DNA from: Pseudomonadota bacterium
Lineage (GTDB): Bacteria; Pseudomonadota; Gammaproteobacteria; Burkholderiales; JABEVD01
Assembly (NCBI GenBank): GCA_021848825.1
Contig: JAJZTQ010000009.1
Span: 1 to 64,000 of the forward strand
Length of the DNA: 64,000 nucleotides
Direction: 5' to 3'
Position 1 is the first letter of the stretch; every line of letters begins with the position of its first letter. Below, in pieces: positions 45,871 to 57,511 of this stretch. The translations under genes and the position numbers were made by a program. A model generated the notes under the pieces. It made no database searches, had not been told where the DNA came from, and saw only the letters and a list, made by a program, of their open reading frames with translations.

Positions 45871-46790
45871 AGCCGATTTTCCTGATGGGCCCGACGGCAA
45901 GCGGCAAAACGGCTGCCGCAATCGATCTCGCATCCAGATTTCCCGCCGAGATCATCAGCGTGGATTCAGCCCTGGTTTTCCGCCACATGGATATCGGCAC
46001 GGCGAAACCCGAAAAGGAGATCCTTTCGACAGTCCCCCATCACCTGATCGACATCATCGATCCGGATGAAGCTTATTCCGCAGGGCGATTCAGGGATGAC
46101 GCGACCCGGCTCATCTCCGGAATCATGGCGAGAGGAAAAATCCCGCTCCTTGTCGGCGGAACGATGCTCTACTTCAAGGCGCTTTCGGAAGGACTGAACG
46201 AACTGCCGAAAGCGGACATGGCTGTCAGGGCGCAGATAGACGAAATGGCGAAGGAGCGGGGTTGGCCTGCAATGCATGAAATGCTTCGTGGCGTCGACCC
46301 GGAAACCGCTGCAAGACTCGAACCTGGCGACTCGCAAAGGATACAGCGCGCGCTCGAGATCTGGATGATCACGAAAACCCCGATGTCCCGCCTCATTTCG
46401 CAAAAAAGATCCGAACCTGATTTCGAGTTCGTCCGCATCGCCCTGATTCCTTCCGAAAGATCGGCGCTGCACAGAAGAATAGAGAGCCGATTCCTTGCCA
46501 TGCTCGAAACGGGACTCGTAGAGGAAACCGAATCGCTCAGGAAGAAATTCACCCTCGACCCGTCCATGCCTTCGATGCGGACTGTCGGCTACAGGCAGGC
46601 ATGGCAATACCTGGAAGGCGAATTCGGAAAAAGCGAACTCATCGAGAAAGGAATCGCCGCGACGAGGCAGCTTGCAAAGAGGCAGCTGACCTGGCTCAGG
46701 AGCATGAATAACCTGGAAAATTTCGATTGTCTGGAAAAGGATGCAGGCGGCAGGATATGCGATTTCCTGCAGCGCACATTGTTCGAATAA
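45867..46790 (+). CDS. miaA: tRNA dimethylallyltransferase
   Basis: The 307-aa enzyme has the P-loop GPTASGKTAAA (residues 7-17) and the DSALVFRHMDIGTAKP segment; most homologs have DS-A/M-Q in place of the L-V pair. It adds the isopentenyl group at A37 of tRNAs that read U-starting codons. Its start overlaps mutL. No hfq follows, unlike in gammaproteobacteria. Confidence 0.95.
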   Translation: MKPIFLMGPTASGKTAAAIDLASRFPAEIISVDSALVFRHMDIGTAKPEKEILSTVPHHLIDIIDPDEAYSAGRFRDDATRLISGIMARGKIPLLVGGTMLYFKALSEGLNELPKADMAVRAQIDEMAKERGWPAMHEMLRGVDPETAARLEPGDSQRIQRALEIWMITKTPMSRLISQKRSEPDFEFVRIALIPSERSALHRRIESRFLAMLETGLVEETESLRKKFTLDPSMPSMRTVGYRQAWQYLEGEFGKSELIEKGIAATRQLAKRQLTWLRSMNNLENFDCLEKDAGGRICDFLQRTLFE

Positions 46791-46836
46791 AAATATTGCA
46801 TTTTATTAAAACTGCCATTACTATTTCAGTAAGCAG

Positions 46837-47178
46837 ATGTTTTTGTTGGAAGCCATAGGGAGCGTGAAGATCGACATGCAGGTCACGGAAAGAAGAAAGA
46901 ATCCCCGCTCGCCCCTGCATTCGAGAGGCTTCGCAGTGCTCGACGGAATCAGGGTCAACCTGAAGACGCATGATGTTTCCCTGGGCGGATCGCTCATCGA
47001 ACTCGAAGAAGCGCCTCACCTTGCCGAAGGAGCGAGCATAGACGTTCGCCTCGAAATCGGCTTCGACGTCAAGGCCAGGATATGCAGGATATCGAAATCG
47101 GAAAACGGCAAGCTGATGATAGGGCTGATCTTCGACAAGCTTGATTTTTCAGCGAACTCCGCCTATCAGCTGCATTGA
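46837..47178 (+). CDS. PilZ-domain protein (cyclic-di-GMP binding)
   Basis: The 113-aa protein has the PilZ binding signature: an RRKNPR arginine cluster near residue 20 and DVSLGGSLIE (D-x-S-x-G-G) about 25 residues later. It should bind cyclic-di-GMP and may regulate motility or surface structures. No strong ribosome site precedes ATG 46837; ATG 46876 is an alternative start that keeps the whole domain. It converges with xseA (13-bp overlap). Confidence 0.82.
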   Translation: MFLLEAIGSVKIDMQVTERRKNPRSPLHSRGFAVLDGIRVNLKTHDVSLGGSLIELEEAPHLAEGASIDVRLEIGFDVKARICRISKSENGKLMIGLIFDKLDFSANSAYQLH

Positions 47179-48482
47179 TCCGCTGAAAGAATCATCGCTT
47201 CCGCGCATCCCTTGCCGAAGGTGATGCCGACTTCCTCCCCCTTGGAAACCTGGGATGCATGCAGCACGATTTCCCCGCTCTTTTTCTGCACCATGCTGTA
47301 TCCTCTTGCAAGGACGGAAGAAGGATTGAGGTGCTCGAGATGCGCCGCGATTTTCAGCAATGCATTGCGAGTCAGCTGGAAGCGGCTGGAAACCGAACTG
47401 GCGAGCCTCGCCCCCGCCTCCTTCGTTCTTCCTGACTGAATCGACAGATCTGGTTTTGAAAGCCGCTGGGAAAGGTGCCTGACCTGCCACACCCGCTGTT
47501 CAAGCTGCCTTCTCCATGCGGAATCGAATCTCGCCGAAAGATGCTTCAATTGCGAATGCTGGCCTGCAATTTTCTCGCTAGGATGGACGATTCGCCGCCC
47601 CAGATGATCGACATGCTGCATCCTTGATTCGAGCCCATGCCTCGCCATCCTGCGCATCCTGGCATGCAAAATCCCTAGCCGTCTTGCCAGATCCTCCCGG
47701 TCAGGGCTCGCGATTTCCGCAGCGCCTGTGGGTGTGGGCGCCCTGACGTCGGCGACGAAGTCGGCGATCGTGAAATCGGTTTCGTGACCGACGCCGCAAA
47801 CGATGGGAATCGGGCAATCGGCAACCGCGCGCGCGACGATCTCGGCATTGAAGGCGGCGATATCCTCGATGCTCCCCCCTCCCCTTGCCAGAATGAGCAC
47901 ATCGCATGCGTCATGACTTGACGCTTTTTCGATCGCCTGCGCGATCTCTGCGGCGGCTCCCTCTCCCTGCACCGCAGCGGGGTAAATCAGGACGGGGATG
48001 GAAGGCATGCGCCTTCGCAGCGTCTTCAGGATATCCTGAAGCGCGGCGGCCTTGAGGGACGTGACGACGCCTATTCTTCGCGGGAAGAACGGAATGCGCT
48101 TCTTGCGCGCCTGATCGAAAAGCCCCTCGCTCGAGAGCTTCTCCTTCAGCCTGAGAAAGGCTTCAAAGGCTGCGCCCTGGCCGGAACGCCTCAACCCTTC
48201 CACGCCAAGCTGAAATTCCCCCTTGGCCTCGTATAGCGTCACCAGGGCTCTCGCTTCAACCTGCATGCCGTCTTTCGGAACCCAGTCGAGGTACTGGTTT
48301 TTCTGGCGGAACATCACGCAGCGAACCGAAGCGGATGGGTCCTTCAGCGAGAAATACCAGTGACCCGAAGCCGCTCTGGTGAAATTCGAAATTTCTCCCG
48401 CGACCCACATCAACGGAAAACCCTGCTCAAGCATTTGCCGAACGGAGCGGTTGAGTTCGCTGACTGTCAGGATGTTGTTCAT
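47166..48482 (-). CDS. xseA: Exodeoxyribonuclease VII large subunit
   Basis: The 438-aa protein has the N-terminal OB fold (GEISNFTRAASGHWYFSLKD) and the catalytic domain with ARGGGSIEDIAAFN and CGVGHETDFTIADF. With XseB it degrades single-stranded DNA to oligonucleotides. The start could be 48482 or 48491; neither has a strong ribosome site. xseB is not adjacent. Confidence 0.95.
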   Translation of the reverse strand: MNNILTVSELNRSVRQMLEQGFPLMWVAGEISNFTRAASGHWYFSLKDPSASVRCVMFRQKNQYLDWVPKDGMQVEARALVTLYEAKGEFQLGVEGLRRSGQGAAFEAFLRLKEKLSSEGLFDQARKKRIPFFPRRIGVVTSLKAAALQDILKTLRRRMPSIPVLIYPAAVQGEGAAAEIAQAIEKASSHDACDVLILARGGGSIEDIAAFNAEIVARAVADCPIPIVCGVGHETDFTIADFVADVRAPTPTGAAEIASPDREDLARRLGILHARMRRMARHGLESRMQHVDHLGRRIVHPSEKIAGQHSQLKHLSARFDSAWRRQLEQRVWQVRHLSQRLSKPDLSIQSGRTKEAGARLASSVSSRFQLTRNALLKIAAHLEHLNPSSVLARGYSMVQKKSGEIVLHASQVSKGEEVGITFGKGCAEAMILSADQCS

Positions 48483-48670
48483 GACTTTCATTTTATCTCA
48501 ACATCATTAACAAAATTGCATTGATCCATTGAAATCGATAAACGAATCGAGGACGACCTATTATGTATCTGTTTTTAAATTGAAAAATAAATGCCTAAAA
48601 TTTGACCGGCACTGGTAAAAACCTTACGGAAAGCTTACTTAAGTCTAAAAAAGACGAGTTACAAACAAAC

Positions 48671-48693
48671 TTATCCACAAAAAATGTGGATAG
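48671..48693. promoter_or_regulatory. Pair of DnaA boxes forming an inverted repeat
   Basis: TTATCCACA (48671-48679) is a perfect DnaA box. TGTGGATAG (48685-48693) is a second, in the opposite orientation, one mismatch from consensus. Together they form an 8-bp stem with a 4-nt A loop. They sit in an A+T-rich 300-bp gap upstream of exbB. No dnaA, dnaN, parAB or gidA is nearby, so an origin is not supported; local DnaA control or titration is possible. Confidence 0.6.
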
Positions 48694-48729
48694 ATCAAAA
48701 TTCTTTTACTGTTCGCCGGTTATTCCATC

Positions 48730-48758
48730 TTGATGAAACCGGCTTTGCAGGCTAAAGT
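48730..48758 (+). promoter_or_regulatory. Predicted promoter of the exbB operon
   Basis: TTGATG (48730-48735), 17-bp spacer and TAAAGT (48753-48758) give a start near 48765. An inverted repeat (GCCGGTT 48715-48721 with AACCGGC 48737-48743) spans the -35 and could be an operator. Confidence 0.5.
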
Positions 48759-48782
48759 ATCGACCTATTCTCGGAGGAATTC

Positions 48783-49397
48783 GTGTTTACCATCATTGAA
48801 GCTGCAGGCTGGCCGATCTGGCTGATTCTCATCGCGTCTCTCTTTTCCGTGATGATCATCGTCTATTGTCTCATCTCCCTGAGGCAGAACGCCATCGCAC
48901 CCAAGACGCTTCTGCCGAAGATCGTCCAGGAATTCAGGAGAAACGGCGTCACCCAGGATCTGATATCGAAGCTCTCCGCAAAAGACGCCCCGCTGCTGGG
49001 CCACGTGCTCGCAGCCGGTCTGAAGAACGCCAGGAATCCCAGGGAAGTCATGAAGGAGGCTATAGAAGAGGCGGGAAGAATTGCCGTCCATGAAATGGAG
49101 CGCTTCCTGACCACCCTCGGCACCATCGCCTCCATCAGCCCGCTTCTCGGCCTTTTCGGCACGATGATCGGCATGATCGAGCTTTTCGGTTCCCAATCGG
49201 CGAGCGGCGCCAATCCGACCATGCTCGCTCACGGCATTTCGGTGGCGCTCTACAACACGGCCTTCGGCCTTGCTGTCGCCATTCCCAGCATGATCTTCTA
49301 CAGGCATTTTCGCGGGAAAATCGAGTCGCTCGTGGTCGAAATGGAGCAGGAAGCGATCAGGCTGATCGAAATCGTCCAGGGCGAGCGCCAGGACTGA
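48783..49397 (+). CDS. exbB: ExbB/TolQ-type proton channel subunit
   Basis: The 204-aa inner-membrane protein has three membrane helices with the conserved GLFGTMIGMIELF and the late helix threonine segment ISVALYNTAFGLAVAIPS. With ExbD and TonB it energises outer-membrane transport. The start is GTG at 48783 with GGAGG upstream. It lies 1 bp before exbD. Confidence 0.92.
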   Translation: MFTIIEAAGWPIWLILIASLFSVMIIVYCLISLRQNAIAPKTLLPKIVQEFRRNGVTQDLISKLSAKDAPLLGHVLAAGLKNARNPREVMKEAIEEAGRIAVHEMERFLTTLGTIASISPLLGLFGTMIGMIELFGSQSASGANPTMLAHGISVALYNTAFGLAVAIPSMIFYRHFRGKIESLVVEMEQEAIRLIEIVQGERQD

Positions 49398-49398
49398 C

Positions 49399-49812
49399 AT
49401 GGATTTCAGACGCGGCAAGCAAAGGGAAGAACCTGAGATCAACCTGGTGCCGTTGATAGACGTGCTGCTCGTGATTCTGATCTTCCTGATGGTCACCACC
49501 ACCTATTCCAGGTTCGGCGAACTGAAGATCACCCTTCCCGAGGCATCCGCCGAGAAGCCTCCCAAGCTCCCGAACCCGATCAATGTCACGGTCGATGCCC
49601 AGGGGCATTACATGGTGAACAACGATCTTCTCTCTTCAAGCACGGTCGAAGCGCTGAGCCTCGCCTTGAGGAAAGCAGCGGGCGACGAGAAGGAACCCGT
49701 CATCGTCATCAATGCCGATGCGAAATCGACGCACCAGTCCGTCGTCAATGTCATGGAAGCAGCAAGGGTTTCAGGCTACACCCATATCACCTTCACCACT
49801 CAATCGCAGTGA
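49399..49812 (+). CDS. exbD: ExbD/TolR-type subunit
   Basis: The 137-aa protein has a single N-terminal membrane helix with the essential aspartate D21 (LVPLIDVLLVIL) and a periplasmic domain. It couples the proton gradient to TonB together with ExbB. No tonB is adjacent. The stop overlaps lpxK. Confidence 0.92.
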   Translation: MDFRRGKQREEPEINLVPLIDVLLVILIFLMVTTTYSRFGELKITLPEASAEKPPKLPNPINVTVDAQGHYMVNNDLLSSSTVEALSLALRKAAGDEKEPVIVINADAKSTHQSVVNVMEAARVSGYTHITFTTQSQ

Positions 49813-50801
49813 TGTCGCGGCTCGAGCGGTGCTGGCATGGCCCCTGCCGTTTCCTTCTCCTGCCCTTCAGCCTGATCTTCGGCCTGCTCGCCTCCCTGCG
49901 CCGAATCTTCTACAGATGCGGCCTTCTCCGTTCGAAGAAATTGCCGGTGCCGGTGTTGATTGTCGGCAACATCACCGCCGGCGGCACGGGGAAAACCCCC
50001 CTTGTCGCGGCGCTCGCAAAGGCGCTTGCGTCGAGGGGATTTCATCCCGGCATCATCAGCCGGGGATACGGCGGCAAGGCAACGAATCCGGTTCCTGTGG
50101 AATGGGACAGCGACCCCGCCATTGTCGGCGACGAGCCGATATTGCTCAGGAAATCCGGATTCCCTGTATGGGTGGGGAAAAAGAGGGTCGAAGTCGCGCA
50201 GAAACTCCTCGAAGCCCATCCGCAATGCGACATGCTGATAGCGGACGACGGTCTTCAGCATTATGCATTGAGGCGGGACTTCGAAATCGCCGTCGTGGAC
50301 GGCGAAAAGAGATTCGGAAACGGATTGCTTCTTCCTGCAGGTCCGATGCGCGAACCCCTGGGCCGATTGAAAAGCGTGGATGCCGTGGTTTTCAACGGAC
50401 GTCGCCTCGATCTTTCCATCGACACCCCGAAATATGACATGAAGCTTTCTGGAACTACATTCATCAGCGTCGATAATCCCGCAATTTCTGCCAATGCGCA
50501 GGATTTCACGGGAAAGAAAATTCATGCTGTGGCCGGCATAGGCAACCCTGAGCGCTTTTTCAGGCACCTCCAATCCCTGGGATTGTCTTTCGATCGGCAT
50601 TCTTTTCCTGACCATCATCCTTATATTCCGGAAGACCTGGAATTCGAACAATGCGACATTGTTCTCATGACCGAAAAAGATGCTATAAAATGTGAAGGAT
50701 GCGCTCAGGGAAAATGCTGGTATCTGCCTGTCACGGCGGAGATCGACAATGCCCTCTTCGAACTGATTTCAAAGACAATGGAAAAAAGGGATGGATCCTA
50801 A
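49812..50801 (+). CDS. lpxK: Tetraacyldisaccharide 4'-kinase
   Basis: The 329-aa kinase has the P-loop [12 protein letters not shown] (about residues 56-67) and [12 protein letters not shown]. It phosphorylates the lipid A disaccharide at the 4' position on the inner membrane. GTG 49809 directly precedes ATG 49812; either may start it, overlapping the exbD stop. The exbBD-lpxK-Trm112-kdsB order is conserved in many betaproteobacteria. Confidence 0.95.
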   Translation: MSRLERCWHGPCRFLLLPFSLIFGLLASLRRIFYRCGLLRSKKLPVPVLIVGNITAGGTGKTPLVAALAKALASRGFHPGIISRGYGGKATNPVPVEWDSDPAIVGDEPILLRKSGFPVWVGKKRVEVAQKLLEAHPQCDMLIADDGLQHYALRRDFEIAVVDGEKRFGNGLLLPAGPMREPLGRLKSVDAVVFNGRRLDLSIDTPKYDMKLSGTTFISVDNPAISANAQDFTGKKIHAVAGIGNPERFFRHLQSLGLSFDRHSFPDHHPYIPEDLEFEQCDIVLMTEKDAIKCEGCAQGKCWYLPVTAEIDNALFELISKTMEKRDGS

Positions 50802-50970
50802 ACTGCTGGACATTCTCGTCTGCCCGCTCTGCAAGGGCCCGCTCGTATACAAAAAGGAAGTGCAGGAACTCGTCTGCAGGCCTGACCGGCTTGCCTATCC
50901 GATCAGGGACGGGATTCCGGTGATGCTGGAAGAGGAAGCGAGAAAGCTTCCCGCCGAAGAAGAAATCTGA
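50791..50970 (+). CDS. Trm112/YcaR-type small protein
   Basis: The 59-aa protein starts [17 protein letters not shown], with a CxxC pair, and ends with IRDGIPVML, the pattern of the Trm112-like YcaR family. Trm112 in eukaryotes activates methyltransferases; the bacterial role is unclear. It overlaps lpxK by 11 bp and is followed directly by kdsB. Confidence 0.9.
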   Translation: MDPKLLDILVCPLCKGPLVYKKEVQELVCRPDRLAYPIRDGIPVMLEEEARKLPAEEEI

Positions 50971-52379
<1,409 letters not shown>

Positions 52380-52474
52380 GAATAGCCATTTGCCTGTATC
52401 CGGACTATAAATTTAAAGGGGGCGGCTGAGGCGAAATCACGCTTTTTTAATCACTTGCTCATGAGAGGGGAAAA

Positions 52475-53737
52475 ATGGCCGTCAAAAACGCTTTCTATGC
52501 CCAGTCGGGAGGCGTCACTTCCGTCATCAATGCATCCGCCTGCGGCGTCCTGGAAACAGCGCGCGATCATCCCGACAAGATCGGAAAGGTCTATGCCGGG
52601 CGAAACGGCATCATCGGTGCGCTCCAGGAAGACCTGATCGATACTTCGCTCGAATCGAGTGACGCGATTGCCGCTCTGAAGCATACCCCTTCCGGAGCCT
52701 TCGGTTCCTGCCGCTACAAGCTGAAGGGCCTCGATACCCACAAGGCGCAATACGAGCGGCTGATAGACGTATTCAAGGCCCACGACATCGGCTATTTCTT
52801 CTACAACGGCGGAGGCGATTCGGCGGATACCTGCCTCAAGGTTTCCCAGCTCTCGAGTTCGCTCGGCTATCCCATCACCGCAGTCCATGTCCCTAAAACA
52901 GTGGACAACGACCTGCCCATCACCGACTGCTGCCCAGGCTTCGGTTCCGTCGCGAAATACATCGCCATATCGGTCAAGGAAGCGAGCTTCGACGTGGCTT
53001 CCATGGCGAAAACCTCGACCAAGCTTTTCGTCATCGAAGTCATGGGGCGTCATGCCGGATGGATCGCAGCTGCAGGCGGGCTTGCGAGCAGCGAGGATTG
53101 CCCCCTGCCGATCGTGATTCTGTTCCCCGAGGTGCCTTTCGATGAAGCGAAATTCCTCGCCAAAGTCGACGAAATGGTGAAGCGCCATGGCTACTGCTCG
53201 GTTGTCGTATCGGAAGGCGTTCAGGACCGGGATGGCAGGTTCCTCTCGGATCAGGGGCTGAGGGACGCGTTCGGTCACGCCCAGTTGGGCGGCGTCGCCC
53301 CCATCATCGCGAATCTCTGCAGGGAAAAGCTCGGTTACAAATTCCATTGGGCGGTTGCAGACTATCTGCAGCGGGCGGCTCGCCATATTGCCTCGAAAAC
53401 TGACGTCGACCAGGCCTATGCACTGGGATGCGCAGCGGTCGAACTCGCGCTCTCGGGAAAAAATTCCGTGATGCCGACCATCGTCAGGAAATCGGATTCT
53501 CCCTATTCCTGGGAAATAGGCGTTGCGGAGCTCAAGGATGTCGCCAACGTCGAAAAGAAGATGCCGGAGAATTTCATTTCGGAGGATGGCCTGGGCATCA
53601 CTGAAGCCTGCAGGCGATATCTTCAGCCGCTCATCCTGGGGGAAGATTATCCGCCTTACAGGAACGGCCTTCCTGATTACGTGAGACTGAAGAATATCGC
53701 TGTTCCGAAAAAGCTCGAGGGGGAATTCCAGATCTGA
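52475..53737 (+). CDS. pfp: Pyrophosphate-dependent 6-phosphofructokinase
   Basis: The 420-aa enzyme has PKTVDNDL (P140-K141; the lysine after the proline is diagnostic for PPi use; catalytic D144/D146) and [10 protein letters not shown]. The phosphoryl-site loop reads NGGGDS (G112-S116) where most PPi enzymes have GGDDS, so the usual first aspartate is a glycine, as in some other long PPi-PFKs. It phosphorylates fructose 6-phosphate reversibly, using PPi. GAGGGG precedes the start. hppA follows 17 bp later. Confidence 0.88.
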   Translation: MAVKNAFYAQSGGVTSVINASACGVLETARDHPDKIGKVYAGRNGIIGALQEDLIDTSLESSDAIAALKHTPSGAFGSCRYKLKGLDTHKAQYERLIDVFKAHDIGYFFYNGGGDSADTCLKVSQLSSSLGYPITAVHVPKTVDNDLPITDCCPGFGSVAKYIAISVKEASFDVASMAKTSTKLFVIEVMGRHAGWIAAAGGLASSEDCPLPIVILFPEVPFDEAKFLAKVDEMVKRHGYCSVVVSEGVQDRDGRFLSDQGLRDAFGHAQLGGVAPIIANLCREKLGYKFHWAVADYLQRAARHIASKTDVDQAYALGCAAVELALSGKNSVMPTIVRKSDSPYSWEIGVAELKDVANVEKKMPENFISEDGLGITEACRRYLQPLILGEDYPPYRNGLPDYVRLKNIAVPKKLEGEFQI

Positions 53738-53753
53738 CCAAAAGGAGGTAACG

Positions 53754-55802
53754 ATGTCCGCCGGCCTGATTTTTGCGCTCGCCTGTGCAGTATCCGCAAT
53801 TCTTTACGGTATTTTTTCGAGCAGATGGATCCGCAACCTTCCTGCAGGGTCCGAAAGAATGAAGGCAATTGCACTCGCGATTCAGGAAGGGGCATCTGCC
53901 TATCTGAAACGTCAGTACGCCACCATCTCGCTTGTCGGTGCGGTCCTTTTCGTGGTGATAGGGATTGCGATAGGATGGAAGACGGCGATTGGGTTCGCGA
54001 TTGGGGCATTCCTTTCCGGATCCGCCGGATTCATAGGCATGAACGTTTCCGTGAAAGCCAATGTCAGGACGGCTGAAGCGGCGAGCCGCGGACTCAATGC
54101 AGCGCTCGATGTCGCCTTCAGGGGAGGAAGCATCACCGGACTCCTCGTTGTCGGCATGGGGCTGCTCGGCGTGGCAGGCTATTACGCCCTGCTCTCGAAA
54201 GGCGGGATGGATGCGGGGAGCGAAACCATCGATCCGCTGATAGGCCTCGGCTTCGGCGGATCGCTGATTTCGATTTTCGCCAGGCTGGGCGGGGGAATAT
54301 TCACCAAGGGAGCCGACGTCGGGGCCGATCTCGTCGGCAAGGTCGAGGTCGGCATTCCGGAAGACGATCCGAGGAATCCGGCCGTCATCGCCGACAATGT
54401 CGGCGACAATGTCGGCGACTGCGCAGGCATGGCGGCAGACCTTTTCGAGACCTATGCCGTGACCCTGATCGCCACCATGCTGCTCGGCGGGATGCTCGCC
54501 AAGGATGCCGGGAGTGAAGCGCAGCAGGGCGCCGTGATCTATCCGCTTGCGCTGGGCGGCTTCTCGATACTCGCCTCGATCGCAGGGGCATTCTTCGTCA
54601 AGGCGCGCGAGGGCGGCAGAATCATGAACGCCCTTTACCGCGGGCTGATCGTCTCGGGCGTGCTCGCGCTTCTGGCCTTCTATCCCATCACCCAGTGGCT
54701 GATGCCGGACGGGATCCCGTCCAACGGCGGAATCGTGTCTCCGCTGAACCTCTATCTGAGCTCCCTCATCGGCCTCTTTCTCACGGGCGCCATGGTATTC
54801 ATCACTGAATACTACACCGCGACGGAATATGCTCCGGTTCGCCATATCGCCAAGGCTTCCACCACGGGTCACGGCACCAACGTGATCGCAGGGCTGGGCG
54901 TCTCGATGAAGGCGACAGCGCTTCCGGTTCTGGCAGTCTGCGCATCGATCGGCGCAGCCTACTGGCTCGCCGGGCTTTACGGGATCGCCATCGCTGCGAC
55001 ATCGATGCTATCCATGACAGGGATCATCGTGGCGATCGATGCCTACGGCCCGATCACCGACAATGCAGGCGGGATCGCCGAAATGGCCGAACTTCCGGAA
55101 GAGATCAGGAACATCACCGATCCGCTGGACGCAGTCGGCAACACCACCAAGGCCGTGACAAAGGGTTATGCCATCGGCTCTGCAGGTCTTGCAGCGCTCG
55201 TGCTTTTCGCCGACTATACCCATGCGCTCGCGGCAAGCGGCAAGGCGCTCGCATTCGACCTCTCTGATCACAATGTGATCATCGGCCTTTTTCTCGGCGG
55301 CATGGTACCCTATCTTTTCGGCGCGATGGCGATGGAGGCGGTGGGACGGGCGGCGGGATCCGTCGTGGTCGAAGTGAGGCGGCAATTCAAGGAAATTCCG
55401 GGCATCATGGAAGGCACTGCAAAACCCGACTATTCCAAGGCTGTGGACATGCTGACGAAGGCCGCCATCCATGAAATGGTCATCCCTTCCCTTCTTCCCG
55501 TCGTGATCCCGGTGATCGTCGGGCTCGTTCTCGGACCGAAAGCGCTCGGCGGGTTGCTGGTCGGGGCCATCATCACGGGCATCTTCGTTGCGATCTCGAT
55601 GACGGCGGGAGGAGGCGCATGGGACAATGCCAAGAAATACATCGAACAGGGCAATTTCGGCGGCAAGGGGTCCGACGCACACAAGGCGGCCGTCACGGGG
55701 GACACGGTCGGCGACCCTTACAAGGATACTGCAGGACCTGCCATCAATCCGCTCATCAAGATCATCAATATCGTCGCGCTGCTGATCGTGCCGCTCCTTT
55801 GA
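53754..55802 (+). CDS. hppA: Membrane proton-pumping pyrophosphatase
   Basis: The 682-aa protein has about sixteen membrane helices and the PPi-binding runs ([20 protein letters not shown] and the late [15 protein letters not shown]). The segment GNTTKA with K466 marks the potassium-independent class, which pumps protons. It starts after a near-perfect AAGGAGGT. It joins pfp in a pyrophosphate-handling pair: PFK and pump could exchange PPi and proton gradient. Confidence 0.95.
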   Translation: MSAGLIFALACAVSAILYGIFSSRWIRNLPAGSERMKAIALAIQEGASAYLKRQYATISLVGAVLFVVIGIAIGWKTAIGFAIGAFLSGSAGFIGMNVSVKANVRTAEAASRGLNAALDVAFRGGSITGLLVVGMGLLGVAGYYALLSKGGMDAGSETIDPLIGLGFGGSLISIFARLGGGIFTKGADVGADLVGKVEVGIPEDDPRNPAVIADNVGDNVGDCAGMAADLFETYAVTLIATMLLGGMLAKDAGSEAQQGAVIYPLALGGFSILASIAGAFFVKAREGGRIMNALYRGLIVSGVLALLAFYPITQWLMPDGIPSNGGIVSPLNLYLSSLIGLFLTGAMVFITEYYTATEYAPVRHIAKASTTGHGTNVIAGLGVSMKATALPVLAVCASIGAAYWLAGLYGIAIAATSMLSMTGIIVAIDAYGPITDNAGGIAEMAELPEEIRNITDPLDAVGNTTKAVTKGYAIGSAGLAALVLFADYTHALAASGKALAFDLSDHNVIIGLFLGGMVPYLFGAMAMEAVGRAAGSVVVEVRRQFKEIPGIMEGTAKPDYSKAVDMLTKAAIHEMVIPSLLPVVIPVIVGLVLGPKALGGLLVGAIITGIFVAISMTAGGGAWDNAKKYIEQGNFGGKGSDAHKAAVTGDTVGDPYKDTAGPAINPLIKIINIVALLIVPLL

Positions 55803-55838
55803 CTTCTGCTATCATGGAACCTTTTTCCTAGGGGAATC

Positions 55839-56363
55839 ATGATCTATTCGGTGGGCGAAAAGAAGCCTGAAATCCTGGGCGAATATTTCGTCGCGGAAAA
55901 CGCCACCGTTGCAGGCAACGTCGAACTCGGGAATCATGTCAGCATCTGGTTCGGCGCTGTGGTCAGGGGAGATGTCGACCGCATTCTGATCGGGGACGAA
56001 ACCAACATCCAGGACTGCTCCGTGCTGCATGTCGACATGGGCAGCCCGCTCAAGATCGGGAAAAGGGTGACGGTCGGGCACGCCTGCGTGCTGCACGGCT
56101 GCACGATAGGAGACGAGAGCCTGATCGGGATCAAGAGCGTGATCCTGAACGGCGCGAAAATAGGCAGCAACTGCCTGATCGGCGCAAACACGCTGATCAC
56201 GGAAAACAAGGTGATTCCCGACGGCTCCCTCGTCGTCGGTTCTCCGGGGCGCGTGATCAGGGAACTCACCATCGAGGAAATCGAAGCGATCAAGGCCAAT
56301 GCCAGGCATTACGTCGAAAATGCCGAAAGCTACAGGTCAGGCCTGAAATCATTCACGCCATGA
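55839..56363 (+). CDS. Gamma-class carbonic anhydrase-like hexapeptide protein
   Basis: The 174-aa left-handed beta-helix protein has the metal histidines H64, H81 and H86 (LHVDMG; GHACVLHG), as in gamma carbonic anhydrases and E. coli YrdA. Whether it hydrates carbon dioxide is not certain, as many YrdA relatives are inactive. The stop overlaps the aminotransferase gene (ATGA). Confidence 0.9.
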   Translation: MIYSVGEKKPEILGEYFVAENATVAGNVELGNHVSIWFGAVVRGDVDRILIGDETNIQDCSVLHVDMGSPLKIGKRVTVGHACVLHGCTIGDESLIGIKSVILNGAKIGSNCLIGANTLITENKVIPDGSLVVGSPGRVIRELTIEEIEAIKANARHYVENAESYRSGLKSFTP

Positions 56364-57472
56364 ATTTCGACGAAATCGTAGACAGGAGACACACTTCCAG
56401 TATCAAGTGGGACAGGTACGGAGACCGAGACATTCTTCCGCTATGGGTGGCGGACATGGATTTCAGGGCGCCTTCTCCGGTCATGGCGGCGCTGGAAAAA
56501 CGCGTCCGTCACGGCATATTCGGCTATACCCATGCGCCTGCCGAGCTCGCGACCACCGTCGTGTCGATGCTTCTGTCCGAATACGGATGGCAAGTCGAAA
56601 AAGAGGCGATAGTCTGGCTCCCGGGGCTCGTCACCGGGTTGAATCTCGCCTGCAGGACCGCGGGAGGGGGAAACGCGATCACCTCCATCCCCATCTATCC
56701 GCCCTTTCTTTCCGCGCCCATCCATTCGAAAATGAATGTGTCGAAGTCGCCCATGATCCTCGATGAGGGGAGATGGATCGACGACATGGATGCGCTCGAA
56801 AAGTCTGTCACTTCAGGAAGCAGCCTCCTCCTTTTCTGCAATCCGCACAATCCGACCGGCAGGGTCTTCGAAAGAAGCGAGCTCCTGCAGATCGCGGAAT
56901 ATTGCGAAAGGCATGATCTCCTGATCTGCTCCGACGAAATCCATTGCGGCATCTTGCTCGACGACAAGAAGCATATCCCGATCGCTTCCCTTTCGAAAGA
57001 AGTGGAAAAGAGAACCATCACGCTGATGGCGCCCTCCAAGACCTACAACATCCCCGGCCTTTCCATTTCCTTCGCCGTGATCCCCGACCCAGGTCTCAGA
57101 AAGCGGTTCGTTGCGGAAATGGAAGGCATCGTGCCCCATGTCAACGCCTTGGGATACGAGGCTGCGCTCGCGGCATACCGCGACTCGGGAAAATGGCGCG
57201 GGGCATTGATCGATTATCTCCGCGGAAACCGCGATCTCGTCGAAAAATCGGTCAAGGAAATGGGGCTCGAGATGGCCCATGTCGAGGCGACCTATCTCGC
57301 CTGGATCGATGCGGGAAAAATCGAAAATCCCGCTTCGTTTTTCGAAAATGCCGGGGTCGGGCTCTCCGATGGCTCGGATTTCGGATTCCCCGGCTTTGTC
57401 AGGCTCAATTTCGGCTGCCCGAGATCGAGATTGACCGAGGCCTTGAACAGGATGGAATCGGCGCTGAAATGA
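56360..57472 (+). CDS. patB: PatB/MalY-type PLP-dependent C-S lyase
   Basis: The 370-aa aminotransferase-fold enzyme has CNPHNPTGRVF, SDEIHCGI and the PLP lysine K227 in APSKTYNIPGL. The start PLWVADMDFRAP is the mark of the MalY/PatB group, which cleaves cystathionine or cysteine conjugates. The exact substrate is unknown. A terminator follows. Confidence 0.9.
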   Translation: MNFDEIVDRRHTSSIKWDRYGDRDILPLWVADMDFRAPSPVMAALEKRVRHGIFGYTHAPAELATTVVSMLLSEYGWQVEKEAIVWLPGLVTGLNLACRTAGGGNAITSIPIYPPFLSAPIHSKMNVSKSPMILDEGRWIDDMDALEKSVTSGSSLLLFCNPHNPTGRVFERSELLQIAEYCERHDLLICSDEIHCGILLDDKKHIPIASLSKEVEKRTITLMAPSKTYNIPGLSISFAVIPDPGLRKRFVAEMEGIVPHVNALGYEAALAAYRDSGKWRGALIDYLRGNRDLVEKSVKEMGLEMAHVEATYLAWIDAGKIENPASFFENAGVGLSDGSDFGFPGFVRLNFGCPRSRLTEALNRMESALK

Positions 57473-57474
57473 AA

Positions 57475-57496
57475 AAGGCCGGGCATGCCCGGCCTT
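57475..57496 (-). terminator. Intrinsic terminator between convergent patB and phosphoesterase genes
   Basis: A perfect 22-bp palindrome (AAGGCCGGGCA/TGCCCGGCCTT) has an A-run on its left, which gives a T-run on the minus strand (57476-57472). It ends the phosphoesterase transcript 15 bp after its stop and may work for patB. Confidence 0.85.
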
Positions 57497-57511
57497 CCAG
57501 GTTAGATCCTC

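Noticed and set aside
48483..48782. Chromosome origin (oriC)
   Set aside because: Only two DnaA boxes and none of the usual origin neighbours (dnaA, dnaN, gidA, parAB).
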